NCBI GenBank assembly: GCA_017558825.1
Contig: JAFYTO010000010.1
Coordinates: 1-64,000 of the forward strand
Length of the DNA stretch: 64,000 nucleotides
Direction: 5' to 3'
Source of the DNA: Clostridia bacterium
GTDB taxonomy: Bacteria > Bacillota > Clostridia > Christensenellales > Borkfalkiaceae
Shown: positions 33,976 to 43,241 of the stretch, piece after piece
Numbering within the stretch: the stretch's first letter is position 1
Layout: every line of letters starts with the position of its first letter
Notes under the pieces: generated by a model
Database searches by the model: none
Told to the model about the DNA's origin: nothing
What the model saw: the letters and a program-made list of their open reading frames with translations, nothing else
Position numbers and translations under genes: made by a program

Positions 33976-35577
33976 ATGACGTTAGGTGAAAAAATTACAG
34001 CCCTTAGAATAAGGGAAAATTTATCACAGGAAGAATTGGCAGATAAACTTTTTGTTTCAAGGCAAGCAATATCGCGCTGGGAAACTAACCAAACGCTTCC
34101 TCAAATTGATAAAATTATACAATTGTGTAACTTTTTTAAAATATCTACTGACGAACTCTTAATTGAAAAAAAAGAAATCACTACAAACAACACAAAAAAG
34201 AAAAACAAGTATTTTGGAACTGACGGTTTCCGCGGAGAAGCCAACGTAAATTTACTGTCAATACAAGCGTATAAAATAGGCAGATTTTTAGGCTGGCACT
34301 TCTCTAAACAAACTGCACCGAACAGACCTAAAATAGTTGTTGGCAAAGACACGAGGCGTTCAAGTTATATGCTTGAATATTCTATCGTTGCGGGTTTGAC
34401 GGCTTCGGGAGCGGACGCATTTATGCTTCACGTTACCACTACTCCAAGCGTTTCCTACGTTACCCGTCAAGACGGTTTTGATTGCGGTATTATGATTACT
34501 GCTTCACACAACCCTTACTACGACAACGGAATTAAGGTTATAAATAAATACGGCGAAAAACTTAACGATGACGTAACTTCGCTAATTGAAGATTATATTG
34601 ACGGTAATTTGGATAGGCTTGGCGTTTCGGGCACGGATTTACCGCTTGCACGCGGAGATAAAATCGGGCTTATTACCGACTATGCGTCTGGTAGAAACAG
34701 ATACGTTGGCTACCTTATATCTCTTGCTTCGCACTCGTATAGAAATTTAAAAGTAGGCTTAGATTGTGCTAACGGCGCGTCTTATATGATAGCAAAAGCC
34801 GTATTTAGCGCGCTCGGTGCACAAGTTGAAGTCGTTGGAGCAGAGCCTAACGGTTTAAATATTAACGAAAATTGCGGTTCTACTCATATAGAAAATCTTT
34901 GCAACTTGGTAAAAGAAAAACACCTTGACTTAGGTTTTGCTTTTGACGGAGACGCAGACAGATGCATAGCCGTTGATGAAAACGGAAACGTAGTTGACGG
35001 CGACAGTATAATGTACATTTTAGCAAAACGCCTTAGAGAAAGGGGTATGCTTAACGATAATACGGTAGTTGCAACCATAATGTCAAACAGCGGTTTTATT
35101 AAAAGCCTTGAAGAAATTGGCATAAAGACTATTCAAACTCAAGTTGGCGACCGCTTCGTTTACGAGTGTATGCAGTCTAACGATTACGGTATTGGCGGGG
35201 AACAATCCGGTCATATTATAATTAAAAAATACGCTACTACGGGAGACGGCATTTTAACCGCTATTATGATAATGGAACAAGTTTTAGACACTAAGTCCAC
35301 TTTAGCGGAATTAAAATCTCCTATAAAATTTTACCCGCAATATCTTAAAAACGTAAGGGTTAAGGATAGAAAAGCAACGATAAACGGCGAAGGTGTAATT
35401 CTTGCAAAAAAACGCGTTGAAGATATTATAAATAAAAAAGGCAGAGTATTGCTTAGAGAAAGCGGTACTGAACCCGTTGTTAGAATTATGGTAGAAAGCG
35501 AGAGTTTAGAACTTTCTATATCTTGCGCAAACGAAATTTATAACGCTATTAAAGAAGGGGGCTTTATCGTTGAATAA
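33976..35577 (+). CDS. XRE-HTH fused to phosphoglucosamine mutase (GlmM-like)
   Basis: 533 residues. Residues 1-63 are a full XRE DNA-binding domain (EKITALRIRENLSQEELAD, then VSRQAISRWETNQTLPQIDK). After a Lys-rich linker (about 64-77) comes a complete phosphohexomutase: KYFGTDGFRG, the active-site Ser in TASHNPYYDNG, the metal loop DGDADRC and the phosphate-binding RESGTEPVVR. GlmM converts glucosamine-6-phosphate to glucosamine-1-phosphate. The join is one open frame with no stop; an A8 run lies in the linker, so a slippage or sequencing event cannot be excluded. ATG follows AGGAG. The fusion suggests an amino-sugar enzyme that also controls transcription. Confidence 0.88.
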   Translation: MTLGEKITALRIRENLSQEELADKLFVSRQAISRWETNQTLPQIDKIIQLCNFFKISTDELLIEKKEITTNNTKKKNKYFGTDGFRGEANVNLLSIQAYKIGRFLGWHFSKQTAPNRPKIVVGKDTRRSSYMLEYSIVAGLTASGADAFMLHVTTTPSVSYVTRQDGFDCGIMITASHNPYYDNGIKVINKYGEKLNDDVTSLIEDYIDGNLDRLGVSGTDLPLARGDKIGLITDYASGRNRYVGYLISLASHSYRNLKVGLDCANGASYMIAKAVFSALGAQVEVVGAEPNGLNINENCGSTHIENLCNLVKEKHLDLGFAFDGDADRCIAVDENGNVVDGDSIMYILAKRLRERGMLNDNTVVATIMSNSGFIKSLEEIGIKTIQTQVGDRFVYECMQSNDYGIGGEQSGHIIIKKYATTGDGILTAIMIMEQVLDTKSTLAELKSPIKFYPQYLKNVRVKDRKATINGEGVILAKKRVEDIINKKGRVLLRESGTEPVVRIMVESESLELSISCANEIYNAIKEGGFIVE

Positions 35578-36232
35578 TATAAAAATAAGCGACCTTTTTG
35601 AAATAAAAGCCGAATATTTACAAGATTTGTTTGACGGATGCGAATATCCTTGGGAAATACTTGCCAAAATAAAAGAGTATGTTTCTAAACTGTTAAACAA
35701 CGCGCCTGCGGGCTTTGTAAAGTACGCGGACGGGGTGCTTATAGGTAGCAACGTTAAAATTAGCGAAAAGGCAACGATTATTGCGCCCGCTATAATAGGC
35801 TCAAATACGGAAATTCGCCCTGGTGCATATATTAGAGGCAACGTTATTATCGGCGAAAACTGCGTTATAGGAAATTCAAGCGAGTTAAAAAATTGCGTTT
35901 TGTTAAATAACGTTCAAGTTCCACACTATAACTACGTCGGCGATTCCATTTTAGGCAATAACTCGCATATGGGCGCGGGTTCTATTTGTTCTAATTTAAA
36001 ATCGGATAAAAGTAACGTTATCGTACGCGGAGAAACTGAATACGTAACCAATTTAAGAAAGTTAGGAGCAATACTTGGCGATGGTGCTGACATTGGCTGT
36101 AATTGCGTTTTAAATCCCGGCACGGTAATAGGAAAAAACAGTAGAGTTTATCCGCTTACGTCCGTTAGAGGCATAATTGATGAAAATTCAATAGTAAAAT
36201 CAATGAACGATATAGTAGTTATAAAAAAATAA
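35570..36232 (+). CDS. Left-handed beta-helix acyltransferase-like protein (GlmU C-terminal type)
   Basis: 220 residues. From about residue 55 to 205 it shows the hexapeptide repeat (IGSNVKISEKATI, IGENCVIGNSS, ILGNNSHMG) and the GSICSNLKSDKS and NLRKLGAILGDG blocks of GlmU/sugar-1-phosphate acetyltransferases. It has no N-terminal nucleotidyltransferase domain. The start is TTG 35570, overlapping the mutase stop by 8 nt. It probably acetylates glucosamine-1-phosphate or a related sugar. The missing uridylyltransferase would have to come from elsewhere. Confidence 0.8.
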   Translation: MNNIKISDLFEIKAEYLQDLFDGCEYPWEILAKIKEYVSKLLNNAPAGFVKYADGVLIGSNVKISEKATIIAPAIIGSNTEIRPGAYIRGNVIIGENCVIGNSSELKNCVLLNNVQVPHYNYVGDSILGNNSHMGAGSICSNLKSDKSNVIVRGETEYVTNLRKLGAILGDGADIGCNCVLNPGTVIGKNSRVYPLTSVRGIIDENSIVKSMNDIVVIKK

Positions 36233-36251
36233 CTTTTACCGCTTTACTAAA

Positions 36252-36283
36252 AAAACACTCACACAATTAAGTGTGAGTGTTTT
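36252..36283. terminator. Terminator between the GlmM pair and rplQ
   Basis: Perfect 13-bp stem, 6-nt loop, T-rich both ways; ends the ribosomal cluster as well. Confidence 0.9.
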
Positions 36284-36312
36284 TGTTTTACGGAAAAACC
36301 GTTTAGATTTAA

Positions 36313-36819
36313 TTAAACAAGTTCTACAATTGCAACTTCTGCAGCATCGCCGCGTCTTTCGCCTTTGAGATATTTTCTTGTATAACCGCCACCTTGGCCA
36401 AGTTCTTCTTTTCTTTCTGCATACTTAGGTGCAATTTCGTTAAAGATTTTTTCGATAAGTGGGTGGTTGATACCTTTTACTCTTGCGCGGAATTCTGCTT
36501 TAGATTCCTTTGCTTCTTTAGTAAATTGTAAGTCATATACTAAACCCATAATCTTTCTTCTTGCGTTAAGTTTTTTAACGCCATCTTTAATGACCTTTTT
36601 CTTAACTTCTTTGCCCTTAGCGTCTTTTGTTGTAACAGTTGTTTCAACAGTGTCAGCATAAGTATTTACAGCAAGAGTTATAATTTTTTCAACGTATGAC
36701 CTTAAAGATTGAACATGACCTGCAGTAACTTCTATTTTACCATACCATAAAAGGTTAGATGCTTGGTTACGAAGAACTGCTTTTCTTTGTTTTGAAGTTA
36801 AACCCATATTACCTGGCAT
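36313..36819 (-). CDS. rplQ: Ribosomal protein L17, extended
   Basis: 168 residues; most bacterial L17 are 115-130. The conserved N-terminus (SKQRKAVLRNQASNLL, IEVTAGHVQSLR) and C-terminus (GGGYTRKYLKGERRGDAAE) are intact. The extra length is a Lys/Thr/Val-rich middle segment (about 52-90). Its ribosome binding site AGGAGG lies within the last codons of rpoA, so the two are translationally coupled. Last gene of the ribosomal cluster. Confidence 0.95.
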   Translation of the reverse strand: MPGNMGLTSKQRKAVLRNQASNLLWYGKIEVTAGHVQSLRSYVEKIITLAVNTYADTVETTVTTKDAKGKEVKKKVIKDGVKKLNARRKIMGLVYDLQFTKEAKESKAEFRARVKGINHPLIEKIFNEIAPKYAERKEELGQGGGYTRKYLKGERRGDAAEVAIVELV

Positions 36820-36823
36820 TTTC

Positions 36824-37780
36824 TTATTCCTCCTGTTCCTTTAATTTAAGACCGTAACTGTTGAGTTTAAGAATAACTTCATCAAGTGATTTTTTGCCCA
36901 AGTTTCTAACTTTAAGCATATTTTCTTCGGTCTTTTTAGTTAAATCTTCTATAGTGTGAATTCCAGCACGTTTTAAACAGTTGTAAGAACGAACTGATAA
37001 ATCCATTTCTTCAATACTCATTTCAAGTATCTTTGGAAGTGGGTCTGTTGGTGGAGCAACAAGTATTCCTAAACCTGTAACAACTTCTGAAAGGTTCACG
37101 AAAATACTAATGTGCTCTTGAATAATTTTTGCGGCAAGTGAAACGATTTCTTTGCCTGAGAATGCTCCGTTTGTCCACACTTCAAAAATAAGCCTATCTC
37201 TATCAATGTTTTGACCAACTCTTGCATTTTCAACGTTGTAACTAACTTTTGTTACAGGCGTGTAAATAGAGTCTATAGCAATGTAGCCAATTTCGCCGGT
37301 TTTGTTGTTTTCAGCGCCTTTATAGCCTCTGCCCCTACCGATAGTAAGGTCAACTTCAAAGTAACCGCCGTTATCAAGCGTACAAATGTATTGGTCTGGG
37401 TTAAGAATTTCAATTTCTGCATCAGGTTCAATATCGCCTGCTTTAATTACAGCTGGACCTTCTTTGCAAATTTTTAAAATCTTTTTAAAATCAACGTTAG
37501 TAGTTGCAGTTTTAATTGCAATACTCTTTAAGTTAAGAATAATTTCAGTAACGTCTTCTTTAACGCCCTTAATAGTAGAGAATTCGTGCTTAACGTCAAG
37601 ACTTGGTGCAAATTTAACACCTTGTATTGCCGCACCTGGAAGAGCAGACAATAAAGTTCTTCTTAAACAGTTGCCAATTGTAATACCAAAACCTTTTTCA
37701 AGTGGTTCAACAACTATTTTGGCATAGCTTTTGTCTTCGTTTTCTTCTACCGAAATCTTTGGCATTTCTATTTCCATCAT
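36824..37780 (-). CDS. rpoA: RNA polymerase alpha subunit
   Basis: 318 residues. The N-terminal dimer domain includes GFGITIGNCLRRTLLSALPG, and the C-terminal domain (about 245-310) has the helix-hairpin-helix CLKRAGIHTIEDLT with NLGKKSLDEV, for UP elements and activators. AGGAGG precedes ATG 37780. Length is standard. Confidence 0.98.
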   Translation of the reverse strand: MMEIEMPKISVEENEDKSYAKIVVEPLEKGFGITIGNCLRRTLLSALPGAAIQGVKFAPSLDVKHEFSTIKGVKEDVTEIILNLKSIAIKTATTNVDFKKILKICKEGPAVIKAGDIEPDAEIEILNPDQYICTLDNGGYFEVDLTIGRGRGYKGAENNKTGEIGYIAIDSIYTPVTKVSYNVENARVGQNIDRDRLIFEVWTNGAFSGKEIVSLAAKIIQEHISIFVNLSEVVTGLGILVAPPTDPLPKILEMSIEEMDLSVRSYNCLKRAGIHTIEDLTKKTEENMLKVRNLGKKSLDEVILKLNSYGLKLKEQEE

Positions 37781-37813
37781 AAAAAACTACCTCCTAATTT
37801 TTTATTTGATAGT

Positions 37814-37830
37814 TGCTAATAACATTAGCA
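37814..37830. repeat. Hairpin in the rpsD-rpoA spacer
   Basis: Perfect TGCTAAT/ATTAGCA, loop AAC. No T-run, so probably not a terminator; may affect mRNA processing. Confidence 0.4.
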
Positions 37831-37868
37831 AATTCTTGTTTTATATCGCCTTATGGAGATATAAATGA

Positions 37869-38495
37869 TTATCTTGAATACAATTCTACAATCATGTATT
37901 CTTGGATTTGACTGTCTATATCTTCTCTCTTTGGAAGAGCAACAACTTTTCCTGCAAGTTTTTCTGCATCGTATTCAAGCCATTTAGGAACGTTTGTAGT
38001 TTTTTCTGTGCTCTTGAACGCTTCAAAATATTTGCTATCTCTCTTAGTTTCTTTAACAGCGATTACATCGCCTTCTTTAACTTGGTAAGAAGCAATATTT
38101 ACGTTTTTACCGTTTACAGTAAAGTGTGCGTGAGTTACAAGTTGACGTGCAGTTGAACGAGATGGAGCAAAGCCAAGTCTATAAACAACGTTGTCAAGTC
38201 TTCTTTCTAAAAGTGAAAGCATGTTTTCACCAGTAACGCCCTTCATTCTGTCGGCTGCGTCAAAATAGCCTCTAAATTGCTTTTCAAGAACACCATATAT
38301 TCTCTTTGTCTTTTGTTTTTCACGAAGTTGTTGTCCGTATTCAGAAACCTTGTGTCTGCCTGCACCGTGTTGGCCAGGAGCAACTGGTCTTTTTTCGAAT
38401 GGACAAGAAGTTTTATAGCACTTTTCGCCTTTAAGGAAAAGTTTGCAACCTTCTCTTCTGCATAAACGACATTTTGCATCTGTATATTTAGCCAT
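37869..38495 (-). CDS. rpsD: Ribosomal protein S4 (zinc form)
   Basis: 208 residues, complete. Four cysteines in the first 31 residues (CRLC, then two further Cys) form the zinc-binding C+ variant. The S4 RNA-binding domain follows, with [15 protein letters not shown] near residue 93. S4 starts 30S assembly and commonly represses its own operon in Bacillota. Confidence 0.98.
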   Translation of the reverse strand: MAKYTDAKCRLCRREGCKLFLKGEKCYKTSCPFEKRPVAPGQHGAGRHKVSEYGQQLREKQKTKRIYGVLEKQFRGYFDAADRMKGVTGENMLSLLERRLDNVVYRLGFAPSRSTARQLVTHAHFTVNGKNVNIASYQVKEGDVIAVKETKRDSKYFEAFKSTEKTTNVPKWLEYDAEKLAGKVVALPKREDIDSQIQEYMIVELYSR

Positions 38496-38510
38496 TTTAA
38501 TTTCCTCCTA

Positions 38511-38900
38511 TTATACTCTACGGCGCTTTGGTGGACGGCAACCATTGTGTGGGATTGGTGATACGTCTTGAATTAAAGTAACGTCAACACCGCAAACACC
38601 TAACGCTCTGATTGCAGATTCTCTACCTTGACCTGGACCTTTTACGTACACTTCTGCACTTCTAAGTCCGTGTTCCATTGCAGCTTTAATAGCAACTTCA
38701 GCTGCTTGTTGAGCAGCAAATGGAGTGCTCTTTCTTGAACCTCTATATCCAAGACTGCCTGCGCTGGAATGTGCAATTGCATTTCCGTTCATATCAGTAA
38801 CCGTTACAATTGTGTTATTGAACGAAGATTGAATATGAACTTGACCTTTATCAACTTTTTTAAGTTCTTTACGCTTCTTTGTAGCGACTGTTTTAGCCAT
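38511..38900 (-). CDS. rpsK: Ribosomal protein S11
   Basis: 129 residues, platform protein of the 30S subunit. [19 protein letters not shown] and the C-terminal [15 protein letters not shown] are unchanged family marks. It overlaps neither neighbour; 15 nt separate it from rpsD. Confidence 0.98.
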   Translation of the reverse strand: MAKTVATKKRKELKKVDKGQVHIQSSFNNTIVTVTDMNGNAIAHSSAGSLGYRGSRKSTPFAAQQAAEVAIKAAMEHGLRSAEVYVKGPGQGRESAIRALGVCGVDVTLIQDVSPIPHNGCRPPKRRRV

Positions 38901-38923
38901 TTATATTATTCCTCCTTCAATAA

Positions 38924-39301
38924 TTATTTGCTAGCGGTTTTCTTCTTTGCTACCGTACGACGAGGACCCTTACGAGTTCTTGCGTTACGCTTAGAGCTTT
39001 GACCTCTTACAGGTAAGCCCTTTCTATGTCTAACACCACGGAAACAACCGATTTCCATAAGTCTTTTTACGTTAAGGTTTACTTCTGAACGAAGTTCGCC
39101 TTCAACCTTGTAGTTATGGTCGATATATTCTCTGAGTTTAGATACGTCTTCTTCTGTTAAATCCTTAACTCTCGTGTCAGGATTAATTCCTGTTGCTTTT
39201 AAAATTTTTACTGCGGTTGGTCTTCCGATACCGTATATATATGTGATACCTATTTCAACACGCTTTTCTCTTGGTAAATCTACACCGGCAATACGAGCCA
39301 T
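38924..39301 (-). CDS. rpsM: Ribosomal protein S13
   Basis: 125 residues. [16 protein letters not shown] at the start and [11 protein letters not shown] near the end are diagnostic; the basic tail reaches toward the tRNAs in the P site. Standard position after rpmJ. Confidence 0.98.
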   Translation of the reverse strand: MARIAGVDLPREKRVEIGITYIYGIGRPTAVKILKATGINPDTRVKDLTEEDVSKLREYIDHNYKVEGELRSEVNLNVKRLMEIGCFRGVRHRKGLPVRGQSSKRNARTRKGPRRTVAKKKTASK

Positions 39302-39375
39302 TTTTTAAACCTCCGAATTATTTTAAATAAATTATTTTTTTATATTTTTTTGTTGTATTGGTTTTTTAGAAGTAA

Positions 39376-39492
39376 TTAACCTTGTTTTTGTTTATGGTTT
39401 TTGTTCTTTGAGCAAATTACCATAACTTTACCTTCTCTTCTAATGACTCTGCATTTGTCGCACATAGGTTTTACTGATGGTCTTACTTTCAT
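39376..39492 (-). CDS. rpmJ: Ribosomal protein L36
   Basis: 38 residues, found by translating the minus strand: [14 protein letters not shown], then [13 protein letters not shown] and a His-Lys-Gln end. The zinc ligands CxxC, a distant Cys and His are present, so it is the C+ form. ATG 39492 follows GGAGG. It sits between infA and rpsM as in most Bacillota. Confidence 0.95.
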   Translation of the reverse strand: MKVRPSVKPMCDKCRVIRREGKVMVICSKNKNHKQKQG

Positions 39493-39527
39493 TTTATTAT
39501 CCTCCGATTATTTTTGTATTTACAAAA

Positions 39528-39749
39528 TTAGTTTTTACTGCGCCATACAATTCTGCCCTTAGTTAAATCGTACGGACTCATTTCGATTTTAACGCTATCG
39601 CCTGGAATAATTTTAATGTAGTTCATTCTTAATTTTCCAGAAATATAAGCTGTAATTATAAATCCGTTTGAGAGTTTAACTTTAAACGTAGCATTTGGTA
39701 AAGCCTCAACTATAACGCCTTCGGCTTCAATTACATCGTTTTTTGACAC
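39528..39749 (-). CDS. infA: Translation initiation factor IF-1
   Basis: 73 residues, a single OB-fold: [35 protein letters not shown] and [14 protein letters not shown]. The start is GTG 39749 with GGAGG 7 nt upstream. Binds the 30S A site during initiation. Confidence 0.98.
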   Translation of the reverse strand: MSKNDVIEAEGVIVEALPNATFKVKLSNGFIITAYISGKLRMNYIKIIPGDSVKIEMSPYDLTKGRIVWRSKN

Positions 39750-39789
39750 TGTAATACCTCCATTTTATAAACATACGAGATGTCTCCCG

Positions 39790-39864
39790 CTATCGCCATA
39801 TATGCTTCTTCTGCTTCTTCCTTAAGGCATAAAGTTTACGCTTTTTACCACCAGCGTTTAGCAT
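39790..39864 (-). pseudogene. Possible remnant of the KOW-domain RNA-binding protein gene
   Basis: A 24-codon frame rich in Lys/Arg (11 of 24; LNAGGKKRKLYALRKK, ending KKHIWR) lies between map and infA, where many Bacillota have a KOW/L14e-like gene of about 90 codons. The pattern recalls that protein's basic C-terminal end (GKxRK...KKxKKH). No ribosome binding site precedes it. It is in the same frame as map, five codons after its stop. Homology is suggestive only. Confidence 0.4.
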
Positions 39865-39876
39865 ATAAGGATTTTT

Positions 39877-40614
39877 TTATACAGTTAGTATTTCCACACC
39901 GTTATCGTTTATTACCACTGTATTTTCATAATGTGCTGACGGTAAACCGTCTTGCGTAACACAATTTAGCCCGTCTATTACAACGTGATGAGAACCCATA
40001 TTAACCATAGGTTCAATGGCTAAAGTCATATTGCGCCTAAGCCTAACTCCCGTACCCTTTCTTCCATAATTTGGAACTTGAGGGTCTTCGTGGAGTTGTT
40101 TGCCTATTCCATGGCCTACCATCTCACGCACTACTGAGAAGCCGTTTTGTTCAACGTAGGTTTGAATTTGATAACCTATGTCGCCAAGCGCGCTTCCTAT
40201 GCAAATGCCTTCAATCCCTTTAAAGAAACTTTCTTTCGTTACGTCAATAAGTTTCTTTTTTTCGGGAGATATTTTACCAACGTATAAACTTCTAGCACCA
40301 TCGCCGTGAAAACCGTTTTTATACGCTCCAACGTCAACGGAAACAATGTCGCCTTCCTTTATAACTCTATTGCCAGGAACTCCGTGCACCACTTCGTTAT
40401 CTATTGATATGCAAGCAGATGCTGGAAACCCGTATTTGCCTAAGAAAGACGGTTTTGCCTTTGAAGAAATTATATAGTCGTGTAAAATCTTGTTTAGTTC
40501 GCCTGTAGTCATGCCCGCTTGTAACTTGTCTTCTGCAAGAAGAAGTACGTCACGAACAATTTTACATGGCTCACGCATCAATTCTAATTCATTATCTGAC
40601 TTAATGTAAATCAT
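39877..40614 (-). CDS. map: Methionine aminopeptidase, type I
   Basis: 245 residues. Metal ligands are in SVDVGAYKNGFHGDGARS, MVGHGIG and LAIEPMV, with the catalytic His in VVHGVPG. Removes N-terminal methionine from new proteins in the cytoplasm. The ATG lies one base after the adk stop, so it is co-translated. Confidence 0.97.
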   Translation of the reverse strand: MIYIKSDNELELMREPCKIVRDVLLLAEDKLQAGMTTGELNKILHDYIISSKAKPSFLGKYGFPASACISIDNEVVHGVPGNRVIKEGDIVSVDVGAYKNGFHGDGARSLYVGKISPEKKKLIDVTKESFFKGIEGICIGSALGDIGYQIQTYVEQNGFSVVREMVGHGIGKQLHEDPQVPNYGRKGTGVRLRRNMTLAIEPMVNMGSHHVVIDGLNCVTQDGLPSAHYENTVVINDNGVEILTV

Positions 40615-40615
40615 T

Positions 40616-41239
40616 TTAGCCTAATATTTTTACAATTTGATTGAACGTTTCATCAATTCCCAAATTGCCGTCAACCGTTGCTATTTTACCTTGTTTTTTA
40701 TAGTAATCTATTAATGGAGCCGTTTGCTTATTGTAAACCTCAATGCGCTTTGTAACGGTTTCTTCGTTATCATCATCTCGCAAAATGAGTTCGGTTTTGC
40801 ACGCCTTACATAACGTTTCTCCGTTAAGAGTAGTTACGTGGTACGATGCTCCACACTTAGGGCAAACGCGCCTACCGGTTATACGGTTTATAAGTTTATT
40901 GATATCAACGCCAATATTCAAAACTAAATCGATTTTAGAAAATTTATCAAGTTCTATTGCTTGCTCGATATTTCTTGGAAATCCGTCAAGCAAATAGCCT
41001 TGGTTTTTGCAATCTTCTTGTTCAAGCCTTTCTTTAACAATTTCTACGGTAACATCATTTGGAACGAGTTGACCTTTGTCAATAAAAGACTTTGCTATTA
41101 TGCCAATATCAGTAGAGTTTTTTATGTTTTCTCTAAAGATATCGCCAGTAGAAACGTGCAGTAAATTGTATTTTGCTGAAAGCCTTTTGGCTTGCGTACC
41201 CTTGCCTGCACCAGGTGCGCCAAGAAGTATTATTTGCAT
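40616..41239 (-). CDS. adk: Adenylate kinase, zinc-containing form
   Basis: 207 residues. Walker loop GAPGAGKGTQ (about 7-16), GFPRN and the LID domain with four cysteines (CPKC ... CKAC) that bind zinc, as in Gram-positive enzymes. Converts ATP and AMP to two ADP. Separated by a single base from secY. Confidence 0.98.
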   Translation of the reverse strand: MQIILLGAPGAGKGTQAKRLSAKYNLLHVSTGDIFRENIKNSTDIGIIAKSFIDKGQLVPNDVTVEIVKERLEQEDCKNQGYLLDGFPRNIEQAIELDKFSKIDLVLNIGVDINKLINRITGRRVCPKCGASYHVTTLNGETLCKACKTELILRDDDNEETVTKRIEVYNKQTAPLIDYYKKQGKIATVDGNLGIDETFNQIVKILG

Positions 41240-41240
41240 T

Positions 41241-42557
41241 TTATTTTAAAAATCCTTTATAGTTTTTCATCATTATTTGAGATTCAAGTGCAGTGTTAAA
41301 TTCAAGAGCAACCGATACTACAATGAGCATACCTGTTGCAGTGAAAGCACCGTAACTTGAAGCATCAATAGCCTTGAAAATAAGTGACGGAACTAAGGCA
41401 ATAAGCGCAAGGAATATTGCACCGAAAAGCGTAATTCTTCCGCTAATTTTCCTTAAATAGTCCGCAGTTGGTTTGCCTGGTCTAATACCCATTATGAAAC
41501 CACCGTTTTGTTGAATGCTTTTTGAAATATCATCTGGGTTAAATTGAATTGAAGTATAGAAGTAAGCAAAGAATATAATAAGCAAACTTAATACTATTGG
41601 ATAAACCCAAGAATCAACACCCATATAATTAGCCCAGAATTCACCAAAACCAGTTGACGTAAGATTAAATAACGTCAAAATAAGTTCTGGGAAACTTAAA
41701 ATAGAGAAAGCAAAGATGAGTGGGAGTACGCCGTTTGAGTTAACCTTGATAGGAATAACCGTTGACTGACCGCCATACATTTTTTGACCTCTAATTTGCT
41801 TAGCATATTGAACTGGAATTTTTCTTTCAGCAAGTTCTACGGTAATAATACATACGAATACGAGTATTATAGCCACTACCATTATAATAAACTTCCAGAA
41901 GTAAGTAAGACCTTCTTCACTGGCAATATTGCCAATCATTTGGATAAAAGTTTGTCCAGCAGTAGCAATAATACCTGCAAAAATAAGCATTGAAATACCA
42001 TTTGAAATGCCATAGTCAGTAATTCTTTCGCCAATCCACATAGTAACAACCGTACCAGCAGTGAAGAATAAAACTACTACTATAAATGCAAGCCAATTTT
42101 GGTTGCCTAAAATACCGGCAAGTGACATTTGTTCCGTGCTTGTATACACGTAACTGCCATAGCTAACTAAAATACCAACTGCTTGAATTATTGCAAGCAA
42201 GATAGTTAAGTATCTTGTATATTGTGCAATTCTCTTTCTACCTTCTTCACCTTGTTTTGAAAGTCTTTCAAGTGATGGAATTGCAACGGCTAAAAGTTGC
42301 ATTATAATTGATGCATTGATGTAAGGGCCAATACCCATTGCAAAGAACGTTCCTTGTGCAAGTGAGCCACCCGTCATCATATTCATTATATTAAGATAAG
42401 TTAAATTATCAAGCGTTTCCGTATCAAGCAACTTGTCACCAATGCCTGGAATAGGAATATATGAACCAATCCTATATATTAAAAGGAATAATAATGTGTA
42501 CCATATTTTAACGCGAATTTCCTTTATCTTAAACGCCTTTTTTAATGTTTCAAACAT
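41241..42557 (-). CDS. secY: Protein translocase subunit SecY
   Basis: 438 residues with ten membrane helices forming the export channel. IPIPGIG marks the plug region near residue 35, ERKIPVQYAKQI is the conserved cytoplasmic loop, and GIRPGKPTADYL follows TM9. Normal length and place in the spc operon. Confidence 0.98.
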   Translation of the reverse strand: MFETLKKAFKIKEIRVKIWYTLLFLLIYRIGSYIPIPGIGDKLLDTETLDNLTYLNIMNMMTGGSLAQGTFFAMGIGPYINASIIMQLLAVAIPSLERLSKQGEEGRKRIAQYTRYLTILLAIIQAVGILVSYGSYVYTSTEQMSLAGILGNQNWLAFIVVVLFFTAGTVVTMWIGERITDYGISNGISMLIFAGIIATAGQTFIQMIGNIASEEGLTYFWKFIIMVVAIILVFVCIITVELAERKIPVQYAKQIRGQKMYGGQSTVIPIKVNSNGVLPLIFAFSILSFPELILTLFNLTSTGFGEFWANYMGVDSWVYPIVLSLLIIFFAYFYTSIQFNPDDISKSIQQNGGFIMGIRPGKPTADYLRKISGRITLFGAIFLALIALVPSLIFKAIDASSYGAFTATGMLIVVSVALEFNTALESQIMMKNYKGFLK

Positions 42558-42593
42558 TTTTTACCTCCGCCGTTTTTTGATAATAGAGATTTA

Positions 42594-43040
42594 TTAAATT
42601 TCTTCTGCTGTACCGCCGGCTTTTTCAATAGCTTCTTTAGCTGAAGCAGTGAATTTGCTTGCCTTTACAGTAAGAGCAACTTTAAGTTCTCCGTTACCTA
42701 AAACTTTAAGTCCTACGGCGTTTTTAACTTCTTTAATAAGGCCTTCGCCGTAAAGCGTTTCAAAATCGATAACAGCACCGTTTTCAAATCCGTTAAGAAC
42801 TGAAATGTTAACGATTGCATATACCTTTCTAAAACGATTGTTAAAACCTCTTTTTGGAACCCTACGCGTAAGTGGCATTTGACCGCCTTCAAAACCAGGT
42901 CTTACACCGCCGCCGCTTCTAGCCCATTGTCCTTTGTGGCCTTTACCGCTTGTTTTGCCAAGTCCTGAACCAATGCCACGACCAAGCCTTTTTACTGACG
43001 TTCTGCTACCTTCAGCAGGTTGTAATGTATTAATTCTCAT
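42594..43040 (-). CDS. rplO: Ribosomal protein L15
   Basis: 148 residues from ATG 43040. The ribosome binding site GAGGTG lies directly before it, whereas a longer frame would run into rpm[21 protein letters not shown] is the conserved glycine-rich RNA-binding arm. Confidence 0.97.
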   Translation of the reverse strand: MRINTLQPAEGSRTSVKRLGRGIGSGLGKTSGKGHKGQWARSGGGVRPGFEGGQMPLTRRVPKRGFNNRFRKVYAIVNISVLNGFENGAVIDFETLYGEGLIKEVKNAVGLKVLGNGELKVALTVKASKFTASAKEAIEKAGGTAEEI

Positions 43041-43050
43041 ACTGCACCTC

Positions 43051-43227
43051 TTATACGTTTTCCACTTTGACAAGGTGGCTAACTACTTTGAGTTGACCTT
43101 GTAAAGTAGCACTGTCTGCAAATACTTTTGATTGACCTACTTTTTTAAGGCCAAGGGCTGCAACAGTACCTTTTTGAGCGGCAGAGCAAGATATAGTGCT
43201 TTTAATAAGCGTAACTTTAACGTTCAT
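43051..43227 (-). CDS. rpmD: Ribosomal protein L30
   Basis: 58 residues translated from the minus strand ([36 protein letters not shown]). Small single-domain 50S protein in its usual place between rpsE and rplO. ATG 43227 follows a GGAGGA site. Confidence 0.95.
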   Translation of the reverse strand: MNVKVTLIKSTISCSAAQKGTVAALGLKKVGQSKVFADSATLQGQLKVVSHLVKVENV

Positions 43228-43241
43228 TATCTTCCTCCTCC

